Assembly: GCA_030549495.1 (NCBI GenBank)
Contig: JAUIRK010001049.1
Coordinates: forward strand, 434,001-498,000
Direction: 5' to 3'
Length of the DNA: 64,000 nucleotides
From: Nectonema munidae
Lineage: Eukaryota > Nematomorpha > Nectonematoida > Nectonematidae
Shown here: positions 1 through 15,200 of the stretch, piece by piece
Numbering within the stretch: position 1 is the stretch's first letter
Layout of the letters: every line of letters starts with the position of its first letter
The notes under the pieces: generated by a model
The model's database searches: none
What the model saw: only the letters and a program-made list of their open reading frames with translations
Told to the model about the DNA's origin: nothing
Made by a program: the position numbers and the translations under genes

Positions 1-71
1 AAAATAGTAAATTATTTCTTTATTTATCAAGGACTATTTTTAGATTGAAATTATTATTTTTAATTTTATAG

Positions 72-269
72 GAGATATCTTCAAACAAAACATTTCTTCT
101 TTTTCGTGCTTGATTGTCGCTTGTGATGAAAATAACGTTTGTTCTGATGAAGCAGCTCTCCTCAAAGTATACGTGAATGAAGGATCCACCATTTTGAACA
201 ATTTTTCAAGAAACGTATATCACACTACTGTATACATGCCTCTAATAAAGGACACTCTACTTTCTTCAG
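72..269 (+). CDS. Cadherin exon 1 in window
   Basis: Acceptor TTTTATAG at 71 and a perfect GTGAGT donor at 270. It starts on the second base of a codon and leaves one base for the next exon. It encodes the end of a repeat: CLIVACDENNVCSDEA, then ALLKVYVNEG. The donor phase fits exon 2. Confidence 0.75.
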
Positions 270-3200
270 GTGAGTAAACTTTCACAAGCCAAAATTAAGG
301 ATGGGCATTTGTTATATATCTCTTAAATCATTCTCAAGAATGCACTTTTGAATTTGATCCTGAGATCCAAGATAGTAATCGATGAAGCACTAAATATTTC
401 ATTGGTTAAAAACCTTATCAAGTCTTTGCTCTACTCCTTTATAACAAGTGATACCATGAAAACACAATTTTGTAGACATTTTTATCCCTTCTTGCTATTG
501 AACAGTTCATAAAATCTAACTTATATAACATACTTTGTGATTATGAATTTTTCATTTGTGTGTATTTTCTTCAAGCCCAAAATATACTTCTTATTTCAAA
601 CAATTACAAACTTCTCTATTCCAATGTTTACTCACAGATTTTTTGAAAGAGCGGGGCAAAAATGTTTGCTCTCATTTTTTTAAAGTAAATTCTTTTTTTA
701 AAGAGTTAGTCTCACTCAAAAATTTAATTAAATAAATAAAAAAGATATGATGAATAAAATAATTTAACACAAAACAGAAACTTTTCAAGCAGAACTGAGC
801 TCTTTTTATGAAGGTAGGAGGAACCTAAAAGGGAAACTTTCTACAATACGAGATGTATCGATACAAAATGCCTTTTTTAGAGTTATTTTTCATAAAGCAT
901 ATAATTAAGTTTCATCCGGTATTGCTAACGAAACATTTTTAATTGGAACTATTTAAGAGAGTTATTCGATCTTTTAAATTTTGGAAAAAATATCATAGTT
1001 GTAGGGCCAAATGTTAACAAGTACAACCCACTAAAATTAAAAAGTCAATTTAAACAAAATAAATACGAAAGCAATGATAAAATGGATAATAATTATATTG
1101 CTGGATACAATGAATGCTCAACACTCTTCAAATGCTAACTATTTGTAAAATATTTATCAATAACGATGCACGCTCTATTTTTTGAGTATTGTAAAAAGTT
1201 TAAAAGTTATTCAAAAAAATCGACAAATGATTTATCAATGCTGTAAAAATGTTTTTAAAATAATTTCTCAACTTACATTTTTATGTATTTTCTGATTCTA
1301 CTTTTATTTAACAAAACAAACTTGAACACTGGATGCGCAAAAATGAGTAACAAAAAAGTAAAACAAACAAAAAAGTAAAAATTAAATAAAAAATAACCTT
1401 ATTAAAATAATTGAGAGCTTCCCGACTTTGCAAAAAGAAAAGAAGGATTGGAATTTTGAACGGCTATGCTCTTTATCTTGATAAGGCGGTTTCATCTTGA
1501 TAAAGATGCGAGCGTTTTGAGATGTTATAGGAAATCCTTACATGAAAAATCAAAGTGGTGAATTGAAGTTACGCTTGCCTGATAGGTTGGATCTATGGAA
1601 AGATTATTGTGAAGATCTGTTGAATAAAGAACATGCATGGAACAAAAAATTGCAAGCTGAGCCAAATGAAGGACCCGTATATAAAATTACTTTCGATGAA
1701 GTTGAACAAGCTTTGCTGAAAATGAAGAAGAATAAGGCACCTGGCCCGAGTGGTGTACCGATAGAAGCTCTACAGCTGTGCAAATGAGAAAATGAACTGG
1801 CCAGAGTAGGTAATGACATCATGCTACAAGGAATAAGGATGACAGAAAGTTGGAGAAAAAGCTTTTTGATACCAATATACAAGGGCAAAGGCGATCACAA
1901 AGAGTGCCATAATTACAGAAGCATCAAATTGATCGAACACTCAATGAAAGTGATAGAGCGAGTTTTTGAGAAAATAATAAGAAGCAGAGTCAACATCACC
2001 GAGACTCAAATGGGGTTCATGCCCGACAAAAGTACGATTGATGCTATTTTTGGCGTTCGTCAGCTGATGAAAAGGCATATAAACGTGGAAAAGGAATTGT
2101 TCATACTGTTCTTAGATCTTGAGAGAGCCTTTGATCGCATTCCTAGAGAGGAAATTTGGCGGGCATTAGGAAGAAAGGCGTAATGGAATGTGAAATTAAA
2201 GCTGTGATGGAAATGTATAGAGAGACTGAAACTGCAGTACAAATCGAAGGAGAAAAATGTGGGTGGTTCGAAGTTAAAGTTGGAGTGCACCAGGGCTGCG
2301 TGCTCAGTCCACTTCTTTTCACGATTGTGATGGATGCACTGGCAGAAAACATATCCAAGAACATGAGAGAAATTCTTTACGCTGATGATTTGATATTGAT
2401 TGGCAGCAGTTGGGAAGACGTTGAAAACAAGTGCAGTTGTTGGAAAGAAGCCTTAGAGAGCAAAGGTTTGAAGGTGAATATTGCAAAAACGAAAGCAATG
2501 AAAGTCGTCACAAGAAAATGTTTATAAGAGGTGTTCAGGCTTATCTGTTCCATTGAGCAGAGCGAAAAATGTCATATGTCGCAGTTGTAAGATAAATCAT
2601 GAAATTGTGGAAGATCAAGACTTCGTTAAACTAGGTGAAGATGAATTCGAAGTAGTAAAGGAGTTTTGTTATTTGGGTGATGTTCTAACAAGAGATGGCG
2701 AAATTGAAAAAACGGTGATATCAAGAATTAGAGCTGGTTGGAAAAAGTTTAATGACATTGCTGGCGTACTGTGCGGCAGAGTTTTGTCATTGAAGTTAAA
2801 AGGAAGACTATACAAATCGTGTGTAAGGAGTGTTATTTGTTATGGAGCAGAGTGTTGGCCAATGAAAAAGGTTGAAGTGAGACGCATGCAGTCTGCTGAG
2901 ATGAGGATGTTACGAATGATGTGTGGCAAAACTCTACTGGACAAAGTGCGAAGCAAAGAGATTAGAAGAATGACAGGGTTGGAAGATATAGAGCAGTATT
3001 TGGAAGAGCATAGACTCCGTTGGCTAGGACACTTAGAGAGAATGGATCCAACGAAGAGACTATGGGATGAAAACATCACTGGACAAGCGAGGAGAGGGAG
3101 ACCGAAAAAAAGATGGGAAGATGCTGTTAAAGAAGACATGAAGAAAAGGAACCTGAAGATTGAAGATGCTGAAATGAAAGAAGATGGAGACGTCGCTGCA

Positions 3201-6200
3201 AATTCAAGGTCGATCTTGGCTCGCCAGGACAAAGACTTGCTCAGTAGAGCGAATGGATGATTATGATGAAAGATGCGAGCGTTTCAAAATCGGGACCCTT
3301 CTTTTCTTTTTGTAAAGTCGAGAATTTAAATAAAAACATACCTTCAATTCTTTTAAAACCCGTTCTTTTGTTTTATTCATTAAATATCTTAAAAACTGCG
3401 CCTCCATTCTAGTAAGTAGTAGGAACGGGAAAGTTGAATATTATTTTTAACAGGTTGTGCCTTTCTCTCTTGCACTTTTAATCCTCTCTTGTAAATGTAG
3501 GCAATGATTTTATTGTGGCTATTGCATCCATGCGAAGCACATGAGCGGTCCTGATTTCCATTCGAAGCGATCACGACACATCCATACATTATGCTTCCAG
3601 CGCTCTGCCACATGCGGATATTTTATTGTGTCTGATCTAGTTTTTAAACTTACAATTCTTCGATCTGATTTTGCAAATATCCCAAACTGTAAATTTTATT
3701 TACTTTGTATTGAATCGGTATTTTTATTAGACGTGAAAGTGATATGTCATCTCAAAAAAATGTGCACAAAAGTCGTTTATTCCCTAGCAAGTGATAACGC
3801 AGCCATCGTTTTTAATTTCATCAAGATAGAGCAATCTACAGGGAACGTGTATGCAGGAAAAACGTTGTCGAAAAGCCAATTCTCACTCTACAATGTGAAT
3901 ATACGAGCGACTCACGCTCTCTTCTCAAGTATGGAGTTTATATTTTCTCGTTCGCACACATCATTTCTTTTTGATGATGTTCCTTTTTTGCCTTATGTTC
4001 CAGCCAATGCCACTTTGATAATCAGCGTGGAGTTGTTGTCGCCTGTTAGTGTGTTCGCCTTTTCTTCCCCACAATACAAAGCCTTCGTGACTGAGGAAGA
4101 CAGCGACTCCAAAGACGTCTTGCTCTTAAGTGCTTTCAATGACGTCATTACGCTCCCTGCTCACACCAAATTCAGCATTTTAAACCCATCTCCTCATTTT
4201 CGACTCACTGCTTCAGCAGGTAAATTTTGAACCACCGTGAGCCAGGACAAATCTCTAGAAATGAACTACCACGTTCTTTTTACATGAAATATAAAGAAAA
4301 TTGCTAAATAGATACTTTATCTCACTCTATATTTATAGCATTGTCGTGAAGTATATAAGCGAATGCAACAACATACATTAGTATTTGACTTTTGCAAAAT
4401 TCCATTCATGAACCAAAAGATGTAGAATTCAAAAGGTTCTATCTAAAGAATTATTTTTAGAGAATGGTGACGCCAGAAAGTTTTGCATTGTCTCATCCAC
4501 TAGGGCACTACTACATATGTATTCTTACCTGCCTTGTCTGAATCAAATGTTTTTTACAACAGCTCTATATGATCTCCTTTTTGGCACACCCACTCTGGAG
4601 CGATAAAAATTTAAATAATTATTATCTTTAGAAACTTTTACAGTTCAACACCAGGGGCGCACATCCGGGGGGGGGGGCGAGGATAGACTTTTTTTCCTTA
4701 AAAGTTATTATAAAGGGCAAATCATTGCAAAATGTTAACAGTTATTTTACTTTTTGTAGCTTGTATAATGAAATAATGCGATCTTAATTTTTTGTTTTAT
4801 TTTTGTTTGCACAATTATAACTTCGTTTTATACCCTTGCCCCTGAATCAATCACATTTTTTCATATAAACATCACAGGTTGTCTAGTAGACTCTTTGCCT
4901 TTAGACTACATTCACTGATATAAAACTATCCAACCTTCAGTTATTTGTTTTCTCTATGAATCAAATATCCTTTCATCAATTCCTGTAATGTGTCTGGTAG
5001 ACTACTTCATTTTTCAAATGAAAAACCCTATTCCACCCCCTAACATTTTTGGATTTTTTTAAACTAGTGTATATTCGATGGTTGTAGGTTAAAATGCCCC
5101 CAATTAAAAAGTAGGAAAAAATGCCCCCTAATTTTTGATTTTCAGGATTTTATATAATTATATAAATATTTTTATTTGGTACCGTTTTGAAAGGCTAAAT
5201 TCCTAAAATTTCTTAATCTATAGGGTTTTTTCTTTATAAAGTTCTTGAAAACAATAGCAAAGGTACATATTTGTTGGAATGTGTTCTTAAAATCAGTTAA
5301 AATACAAATTATATTTAGAAAGTGTTCTGATACACACAAAGTCCAAAAATATTTGCTGTTTTATAAAAAAAATTTTTGTATTTAAAAAATTGTCGTATGC
5401 TGAGTTTTTTAGTTTACTTTAATTAAATTTTAAATGTTTTAAATGAAAAGTTAACTTTTTTTTTACAAAAAATCTTTATTTGACATATCTTTTTTAAAAA
5501 TTTTAATTAATAATTTTTTGAAATTTTTTGTGTTGGGGCATTTTTTCCTAATTTAAATTGGGGCATTTTTACTGGCGGCATTTTTTCCTACTTTTTAATT
5601 GGGGCATTTTTTCTTACTTTTTAATTAGGGGCATTTTTTCCTACTTTTTAATTGGGGGCATTTTTTCTGCGCACTATATTCGATATGCAAATTTAATTAA
5701 AATATTTTCGCTGGAAGTATAGTATTTAAATTCACTAATTTTGTAAAAAAAATATAATGTAGTCTTATAAATTTAAGACTTTAGGGTATGCGCTGAATAC
5801 ACTCTATTTTAAAGGATATTTGGTCTCCCGTGGTATTTCCAGACCACTAATTTTGAAAATTGCAAGAAAAAAATTTCGCCCCCCCAATAATTTTGAGGAT
5901 GTGCGCCCCTGTTCAACACCAATCTATTCTTTTTAAACATTCTTTATCTTTTTGTACAAATAGCCTTTGTAGCTTTAAATTTTCCTTTACTAGATAAACA
6001 TTCAATAAACTCCACGACATCAAAAAAATTGATTTTCAAAGTATTAGTTATAGAGTGATTATTTGTTTCTATTAGTGTGCTTTAATTTGTAAACAATTTG
6101 TGTGTATGGAGTCAACGTTATAAATCTTTAGTAAGATTAGTTTTAATGCCATTTCAAGACAAAAGAAATGAATCATTCAAAGGTATAGCGCTCTATAGTA

Positions 6201-9200
6201 TATCACTTTGTTTTCATCGCTGATGCGTATGAGTGCCCCCTTTGCCACGGTGTGCATTTCTTATTTTCATTGGTCACACGGTTTCTAAATCACATTTCGG
6301 CATCTGCATCTAACCACATAAACAAAATTCCTTATTTACGAATCTGATACCCCACAATTTGATATGTCAACGGTCATGCCGTCTTTTAAACTGACCGAGC
6401 ACTTTTGTTCTTCTAATTTCCTACTAACTGTTGGTTTTTTTCCCAACAATTTATAAAATTGTCACATATTTTTACTCCCTATCAGGATTTACTTTTAATG
6501 TCAAATTTAGACATTCAAGATATTGTTTTCACATTCATTTCCGTATTCTTTTGTATATAAATTAAGTAAAATATTTTTGTAATTTTTTACTTCACATTTT
6601 AAATTATGGAAGCCTACATTTCAAAAGATATTGAGTCGACACATCAATGACTAAAGAAAAGGCTTTTTCTTGAGACAAACACACAAATTAACATTTTACA
6701 TACTCCCCTCTAGGCAAATATTTTTCCAAAAGTCAACCTAGTTCTCCTAACCCTATTTCTATCTCAATGTACTTTATATATAATAATTTGTATAATGCTT
6801 TCTATAAAAGCCTTTGCGGCAATATCGCAGTGAGTATCCTTCTAACAACGATATTATGTTCTCGTTTATAATTCAAAGACATCTCAAACGTTTTTTAACG
6901 ATAGTCGTTTATTCAAAACAGTATTTTGCCGTAATAGACTTTTATTAGAGTATTTGCCCGTTCCAAGACAAAACTCGTCGTCCAAAAACTGCGATACCCT
7001 TTTTAAAACAATTATGAGCAGTGTATAAAAGTTTCTATCTCACAAACCTAATGTGGCTGATAATAATGCGTCTAGCGCACTCCATCTTTATGTCAGGTCT
7101 AACTTACGAATGCTGGAATTAACGAATCATTCGAAGAAGTTTTCGTTTATTTTATCATTTTTAATGCACTCTTTTTCCAAGAACATTTTAAGAAGCAATG
7201 GTATGTCGTTGCTATTTTTACATGCATAAACATTTGCATTGTCCACAGATGCCTACGTTATGCTGAGTATTAAGTTAACTCAATCGATTTTCCGTCGTGA
7301 CATCATCAGGTATCAACTTCTGCACACAAATGTCTAAAATAAACGTGCTTAAATTTTCCTACAAACTTAAAATATGATTTTATTTTAAGGTCTTTTATCC
7401 ACAACGAATGTTACAATTGATCGAGAAAAATTTGCAAACTTTCGACTCGTTGTCCAAGCTAAGCAGTTTGTTTCCACTGACTTTTACAATGTAGCGCAAG
7501 CAATCATTTTAATAAAAGTTCTTGATGTAAATGATAATCCTCCACTATTCAACCAAACGATGTACACATGCTCTCTTCTTGTAGATTCTGAACTCGGAAC
7601 TCTATTATTCAAGGTGACACAATAAAATTTTGCCTAAAGTTAAACAAAGTACATTTTTCGCCTTTGTAACGAAGCATGAGCACCAGTGAAGGTGCAATAT
7701 AAATCCGGCATTATCTAACTTATCTATTTTAAATACTAATGATGTTTTTCTTATTCCTGACATATGTTACAGGGTCGTTTTAAATTGTAAATAATATACA
7801 GTGAATTCATAGCTATAATAAATCAATAGCTCTTATTAGCTCCAGAGATTGACAAAAAAAGATTAGTTAACATTTTTTACATATGATATTTTTTGCATTC
7901 GTTTTAGCGCAATTCTGCACATTTGTTGAACTTGGGTGCGCCTAAGAGCTCACGATATCTAAAGCATCATTTAGACCAGTGATTCCGAATCTCGGTCTAG
8001 CGATCACCCTCATGTATTACTTATCTACCCATTAGGCCCTTTGCTCAAAAACATTCCAATTTGTTGTAATAAGAAAGTGTTTAAAATTTTTGTTATTTTT
8101 CACTTCATATTGATACAGTATACATTATACAGTGATTACATATATTTTAGAAATTTACTTTTTATGACTATTTGATAAATAGAGATAATTTGAGCAAATG
8201 AATAATCAATATTGTGTTTTAGTAAATTGTCTTGCTTGATACAATTGAATTAGGTATTGGGAAGAGTTTATTTTCATGCTTCCAAGGACTTTATTGTAGT
8301 GCCTTTCACTGGGAACACCAGTATATTTTATTTCTTGAATGCTTTACTCTACCCCACGCTTGGCGAACCCATGCCACGTGTGCTAAAATAAAAATTATTC
8401 AATTCTTTTCAAACTTTTATTTATCAATAATTTTACATGTTAAATTGAGTTAAAATGGAATAAACATTTTAGCGCTTCATCCTCAGAAAAGACTACATTT
8501 TGCGTGTAACCCATTAAAGGTTGTTTACCCTATTTTAAAATGTTATAACCATTCCCCAACCCCATGATCTCTCAATGAGCCTATGAGGCGAGGGACCAAT
8601 TTGGGAATGACTGATCTAGATAACCTTATTCACGCCTAAGAAACTGTCCATTTGAACAATAATAAGGGGTAAAAATAATGGCCTCATTTTTGTAAATCGA
8701 TTTCAACTATATCTCAAGTTGGCATGTCCTTTTTTCATGTTCTATTTAAGAAAGTATTTTATTTTAACGATCAAAATTTTTTTACATTTTAGGTCAAAGC
8801 AAAAGACGTGGATGAAGGCGAAAATTCCAAAATTTCTTACAAGATACTTGAAAGAGATAATGATTTTTTTGAAATAAACAGCCAAACTGGTGTTATTTAT
8901 TTATCCAAAAGAATAAATCTGTCAGCACATCCTAAGTTTTCCCTCCTTACTATTGAAGCAAAAGACTCAGGTTAAAATTTTTATTTGCTTCGTGAAATGC
9001 TTTTTATAATTTTATTTTCATGATATTGCAAAATAATTTGCATTTACCAATTCACATCATTAATAAATCTGACTCTGACGGGCAATTTGTAATCAATTTG
9101 ACAGATTTACACGTATTCTGATATTCAATCAGCGATTGAATCGCACAACTATGCATATGCCAATCCTTTATTAATGCTGGTTTTGGAACGAGGGAGGCTG

Positions 9201-12200
9201 GATGAGATTAACAAATATTTGGTCATATCTAATCGGCGAATTTATTTATTTTTTTTAAATAATATGGTGACACTTTTATCAATTAAAATACAAGTTTTGT
9301 ACTGTTAATCTTTACACTTAATTTATTTTAACTTACTTTTTGCTTACTAATTACTTTTTTTTTGCTTTACTGCTATTTGCACAAATTTGGCCAGAAATTC
9401 TTAGTTTGCAAGATTCTAAGATTAGGCATTACTTACCTTTGTAAAAACGTATCCAAATATCTGCAAAAGGTTAAGTTTTATTTGCAAGTGTCATTGACTT
9501 CCTTTCAGAGCACTTTATTAGCGATAAAGGAAGCTATAAAAAGAAGTGCAAGCAAAAGTGGACACTGCCAGAACTAAATGGTAGAGAGTGCTAAAATCAA
9601 AAAAGTGCGATAAGATTCTAGGAGTGGCGTTTAAAGACAGAATGAAGAAAGAAGTAGTGAGAAAAAAGCGTCAACTATACGAATGTGTTGTGAACAATTG
9701 ACAGAAGCAGGCTTCGCTTTTATGCCCATGTGCTAAGAAAGGAGAAAAAAGGGTGTCGTGCGAAGAGCATAGCACTCCAACTTGTAAGATCGAGAGACTC
9801 ACTCCACTAACTGGACAAGACAGGAATAAATAAAGACAAAGAATCATGGATACTGACTAACACGTGTAGATGTCTACACATCTAACTTACCTTCTAACTT
9901 TTATCACTGAATAAGCGCAGTTACTTCTTGAAACTCGTATTCTTGCAACAAGTAACCTGCTCTCCATAAAGAATTTCCGATTGTAGTCAATCTAGAGATA
10001 TAATAATCACTCATCCCAGTACTTGATATTCGATGGATAAAGATAACTCTACCTTTCTACTTTCTGTATTAAAACTTTATTTTTAAAGTGAATTTATTTG
10101 AAATAAACTTCTTCACTAGTTTCGGCAAAAGAAATCTATTACAAATAAAACGAGCACGATCATTTACATTATTTGATTGCTTACTTTCATGCAACTCATT
10201 TTACTTGATTTTTTTAGGGCTTTCGCCTCTCAGCTCCACCACGAAAATAAAGGTGACTTTTGTGAACGAACTCCATCCCTTCTTTCACTCGGAAAAGGAC
10301 GGAACCGTCACTAGCGTGCGACTGAACGTGGATGCGAGCCAACGGTTTTCCTCGTCGCCTCTATACACGTGCTTGGCACTCAATGCTAGACAGACGGACA
10401 TCGTTTATGTCCTGGAGAACACATCCCAGCCCTTTCAACTCACCTTTCTCACGTGTATTTATTTTTCGTATTGCAACTCAATAGTTAAAATGTGCGGGAC
10501 TAGAAGCATTGAAATATGTCGTAATGAATGCGAGATTAATTTTTTTAATATCAAATATTTTTCATCTTAATAGTTATAAGAATGAACGCGAATAATAATT
10601 TAAGGAAATTTTTTATGATATAATCAAACAATTAATTTGTCTGTAAACGAACACCTTTTCGAGTTCAAAAATAAAAATTCAAGAATTCAAAAAATAACAA
10701 ATTTTTAAACTTTTACCAAAAGCTTTAATTATTATCAATACTTGTTGTTACTGTTGTCTACAATTAACTATGACGTACATGCTTTAATTGTCACCACTTC
10801 TTTATCCCTATCTTTCCTTGCTAAAAGTCTAAAAATTTGTTATTTTTGAATTCTTGACGTTTTTAATTTAGAACTCGACAAATCGAAATTCATGTTCAAT
10901 CTTCAAAATTTTTCATCTTGGTGTGAGCACATTTTCTGATTGTGAGCTTGGCGTCGAAACCCCGTACCGCTTTGGCCACGCAGATGCCTTTAGCAAATAG
11001 AGTCTATCAGTTTCTACACCGACGTAGAGAGTTGCTTTTTATACGAAACATTCCCATTTAATTCATTTTATTATGTCAATCGAGTTTAATTTTTGTATCC
11101 AACTTGCGGAAACATGATTTTCTTCCACATTTTATTTTTAAAGCAAAAAAAAAGGTTCATAAATAATTAATAGGAGTATCTGGTGAAGTTCACATAAAAT
11201 TTTTCAAAGAAAAATCGCAATTTAATTCACCTGAGTGAACCCATTTCCTATCAGTTATCTTTTTTACGCACTCTCCTCTTCTCGTTATATTTTTTTAATA
11301 TCAATACATAATAAAAAAAAAACATTTTTTTTTAATTTTAAAATTTTATTTTCAATATATTTTATATAAGTATAGTATTGGATCTACCCTGTTAGGGCAG
11401 TTACCTCGCTAAAAATTTGAACCAAAATTTTGAGAGTGAATGAAGGCCTCTCTTTTATAGCACATATAAATATCGTTTTTTAGGAAGGAGCACTCACGAG
11501 TCGTCACTCAACTCAGTGGATGAAGGGTGTTTTAGGGTACTTAGTTTTCAAGTTCTTCTTCTTTTTTTGGTTCTTAAAGAATATAAGCCCTAAACCCCGA
11601 GTACGCCCCTAAATATTTGATCTAATTCCAACTCTGAATCACACATAAATATATCTGTAAATTTGATATATCTTAGGCGAATTATCCTTTTTGCTGAAAA
11701 ATGCTCATACAAAGTTGCAAAAGGAATACAACAATGTTATTCTTGCTTACGAAAAAGTTACTGGCATTCATTCAACCTTAATCCTGTCCATCCAGATTCA
11801 CTTTGACAGAAATGAAGAAATCTCGTATCTCTCTTTCAAAAAGTAAGGACTTTCTGTCATCCTTTTTTACGTGATTTCTTCTCTTTTGTTAGGCCATTAT
11901 AAAAATCGTAGAGTGATCTCATGTTTTTCTTCAAATTTTGATGAAAGACGATTTTTTTGAGCATTTATAAGGAATGGTAGCAAAGCAGAAGTTGTTTTCA
12001 TCACTAAATAGCTGTCTAGGTAAATTCACCGACCTCAATTCACCGATGTGTCAATTCACCGATGTGTTAATTCACGAACAATTAATTTCACTGAAAAAAA
12101 ATATATTGATTTTTAAATTCAATATTGATTTATGGATTACTCAGGATTGAATTATTTTAATATTTTGTTCTTTTATCTTCTGCTTTTTTTCTTTTGTTGA

Positions 12201-15200
12201 AATATCTGATCTTTTTCCTTCTGATTCTTTTTCTTTTGTTAAATTCTTCATTCTTTAAACATAAAGTTAAAACGAATTATAAGCTCATAGTTATCAAACA
12301 CATTTGTAATTTAAATCGGCGGATTGATTGTCGGTGAACTGACACATTGGTGAATTGACTGTTGGTGAATTGAGGTCAGTGAATTTACCGGATACGACTA
12401 AATAGTTTTTATTGAATTTTTTAGCAGTAAGTTATTCATAAAAAAAGAATTCCAAAAGATAATTAGACATTGATGAAATTAAAAAACAGAAAAAATACTT
12501 CTGTAAGTAATTCTTTTTTCAAATGATGAAAATATTTTAATTTATAAGCAAAAAGGCAAAGCTATATTTTTCAAAATAAAATTAAGCTTAGGGAAATATT
12601 TTAAGGTTGGATATCCTAGAGATTAATGTAATTTTATTTTTAATTTAGCCGTAAGATGTTAAGTTTTCGAGAAGATGAAGAAGAATTTATTTCGTCGTAA
12701 TGAAAACACATTAAATCAGTCTTGAAACAAATAACGAATTCACATTTTTACATAAAGTAACTAGAATATAATTTTATACCTAAGAATGAACAGTTTCAAA
12801 TTTTATGAGGGGCGTTTTGGAATTCTTACGAGGAATTGTTGAATACCTAGTATAATATTTGAAGAATTTCTGTTGATTCAAATGCAGACACTTTTTGGAT
12901 AATTTATATACTTTTTAAAAATTAGGAATTTATTTCCTATGAATTAAATTTTGTAAAAAAAGATTGGAAGTTCGTTGGATTAAAATTGCATCCAAATTAA
13001 AGATTGAGGTGTAAAAAAGGGGTAGCTCTCAATTTTGATATAAAACACTAAAATTCTCTATTCCGAAATGGAAAAGATTCTAAGCTTAATTCCTTTTCAT
13101 ATTCTGATAGAAAATGGATTTGGTGCAGTTAAAAACATATTAGCTCTTTATTAAAGAAACGGCATTGATAAATAATGTGAACGTGATGACATTTATATAT
13201 AAAATTAAAGATAAATCCTAAAAAAATCTGTTTTTGAATGTATACACTTTTTTTCTAGGACAATGTATTCAATCAAATTGTATGAAAATGTGGAAGTTGG
13301 AAGCAGTATTTTTAACATAAAGAATGCTATAAACGATGTTAATTTGGAATCTTTTCACTTTTGTCTTATCCCACTCCCATCAAACATCAACTATACATCC
13401 AATGAATTGTTTTTTTTAAATGAAAAAGTACCTATGCAATTTTTTTTTTAACATTTCTCACTTTTTTTATTTTTCCAGTCACTGAAAATTGTATTAACTT
13501 CAAGTCCTGACTTTGAAAGTCAAAAACTCTACCACTTTAAACTCATAGCTAAAGACGAGCAAACGCACCAGACATTTTTAACAGGAATACAAATCTATAT
13601 TTTGGATGTTAACGATAACAAACCATTCTTTTTGAAAGAAAGGTTTTATGCTGAAATTGCTGATAACAGCGTCAATGGTAATTTCTCTAAATAACAAAAA
13701 TTATTGTGTGTATAATTTAACCAAAATTATTCATTCTTCTAACAATTTTTTCCCAGGGAAGATGTATTTAGTTACGATGTAACGATTAATATATTTAAGC
13801 ATGTGATTCAAGCTCTAACTCCAATTTGTTCAACTTTAACTTTTAACTTAACTTTAAGAGCCATAACTAGTTTATTTGTGTAATTTTAATCCAACAATAA
13901 TCTCATTTGTTCTTATTCGCCATAGATTCTGACCCTCAAAAAAAGAATTTAAGATATTATTAAAAGAAAGATAATCTAAATATTTTCATTTCTTATTTTT
14001 AAACTTTAAATTGCGTAAAACTTTTTTTTACTTTAAAAGTTAGATAGCATTATAATCTTCTTAATTTGTTTAGATTAATCACTTTTACATGAACAGATAT
14101 CATTCGTTTGAATGTGTTGTACTTATCAGTGCTTTTTTTAAAGCTCACGTTTCAGAGAATAAATAGGCGTGTATTGAGTTTATTTTTCTTTAAAAATATA
14201 GGCATTTCTTACTTAGATTGATATATGGGAAATTAATAATATTTAATTGTCTGTAAAATGGCGAAATTATTTAAATTTCACGTTCCTATTCCTTTTTGAT
14301 TATTATTATTGCAGCGTCTCACTTGGGAAAGTAATTTATTTGTCCACTTCTCCATTTAGGTCAATTCATTACGAAACTTAGTGCTTTGGATGCAGATGAA
14401 GTCTCTTCCGACCGTTTAATCTTTTCCTTAGTGAATAACGCGAACCCAGATCTCTTCCGTCTGGATTCAGAAAGCGGAGCCTTGTACTTACAGAATTTCA
14501 ATGAAACACTAAACAAGGAAGATGCGTACTTGCTTAATGTCACCGTCAGTGATGGCAAGTTCTTTTCTTCTGCCGTGGTAGAAGTTAAGTCTTTGCTGAC
14601 CTCTGTCAAAAACTTTCTCTTTGAAAAGACTTTCTACTTCATTTTTTTATCAGAAGAATCACCCGTTGGAACTTTAGCCTTGCAGGTGACACGATTCCTT
14701 ATTAAAATTTTCAGAATTTAGTGTTTAATTTTACTTCAGCCCTCTCTACTCTCAAAAGAGTCTGATGATTACGTTCAGTTTAGCTTGAACGGCCAGTATG
14801 CTAATGATTTTTTCGGAATCGACCAAGTTAACGCCAAAATATTTTTGAAATCCACACTCGATTTTGATACGTGCTTACCAAGTCTGCGCTCATTCCAATT
14901 TGTTATCACTGCCTGCAATACTTTTGGTCAGTTTGCTCACGCTAATGTTCGCATCAATGTCACCGATGTTTCTGATGCGCTTCCACATTTTGATTCTAAT
15001 TTTTACGATCTAAGTCTTTCTCAAGATCTAAGAGTTGGTTCTCTTTTGCTTGAGGTATCTCATTTTTGTACCAATTTGATCCGCCAAATATCTTCTTTTT
15101 TGAAAAATTTACCTCTGCTTATCTAAGATTTTTATTCTTTAAGTCTTAAAATATCATTTTATGGGACATGGGAAGATGTGGGAAAATTATTTGAATTGTA

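Noticed and set aside
3541-3730. Upstream extension of the open frame before cadherin exon 2
   Set aside because: The acceptor at 3730 gives the correct phase to exon 1 and a cadherin-like join; the upstream codons have no domain similarity.
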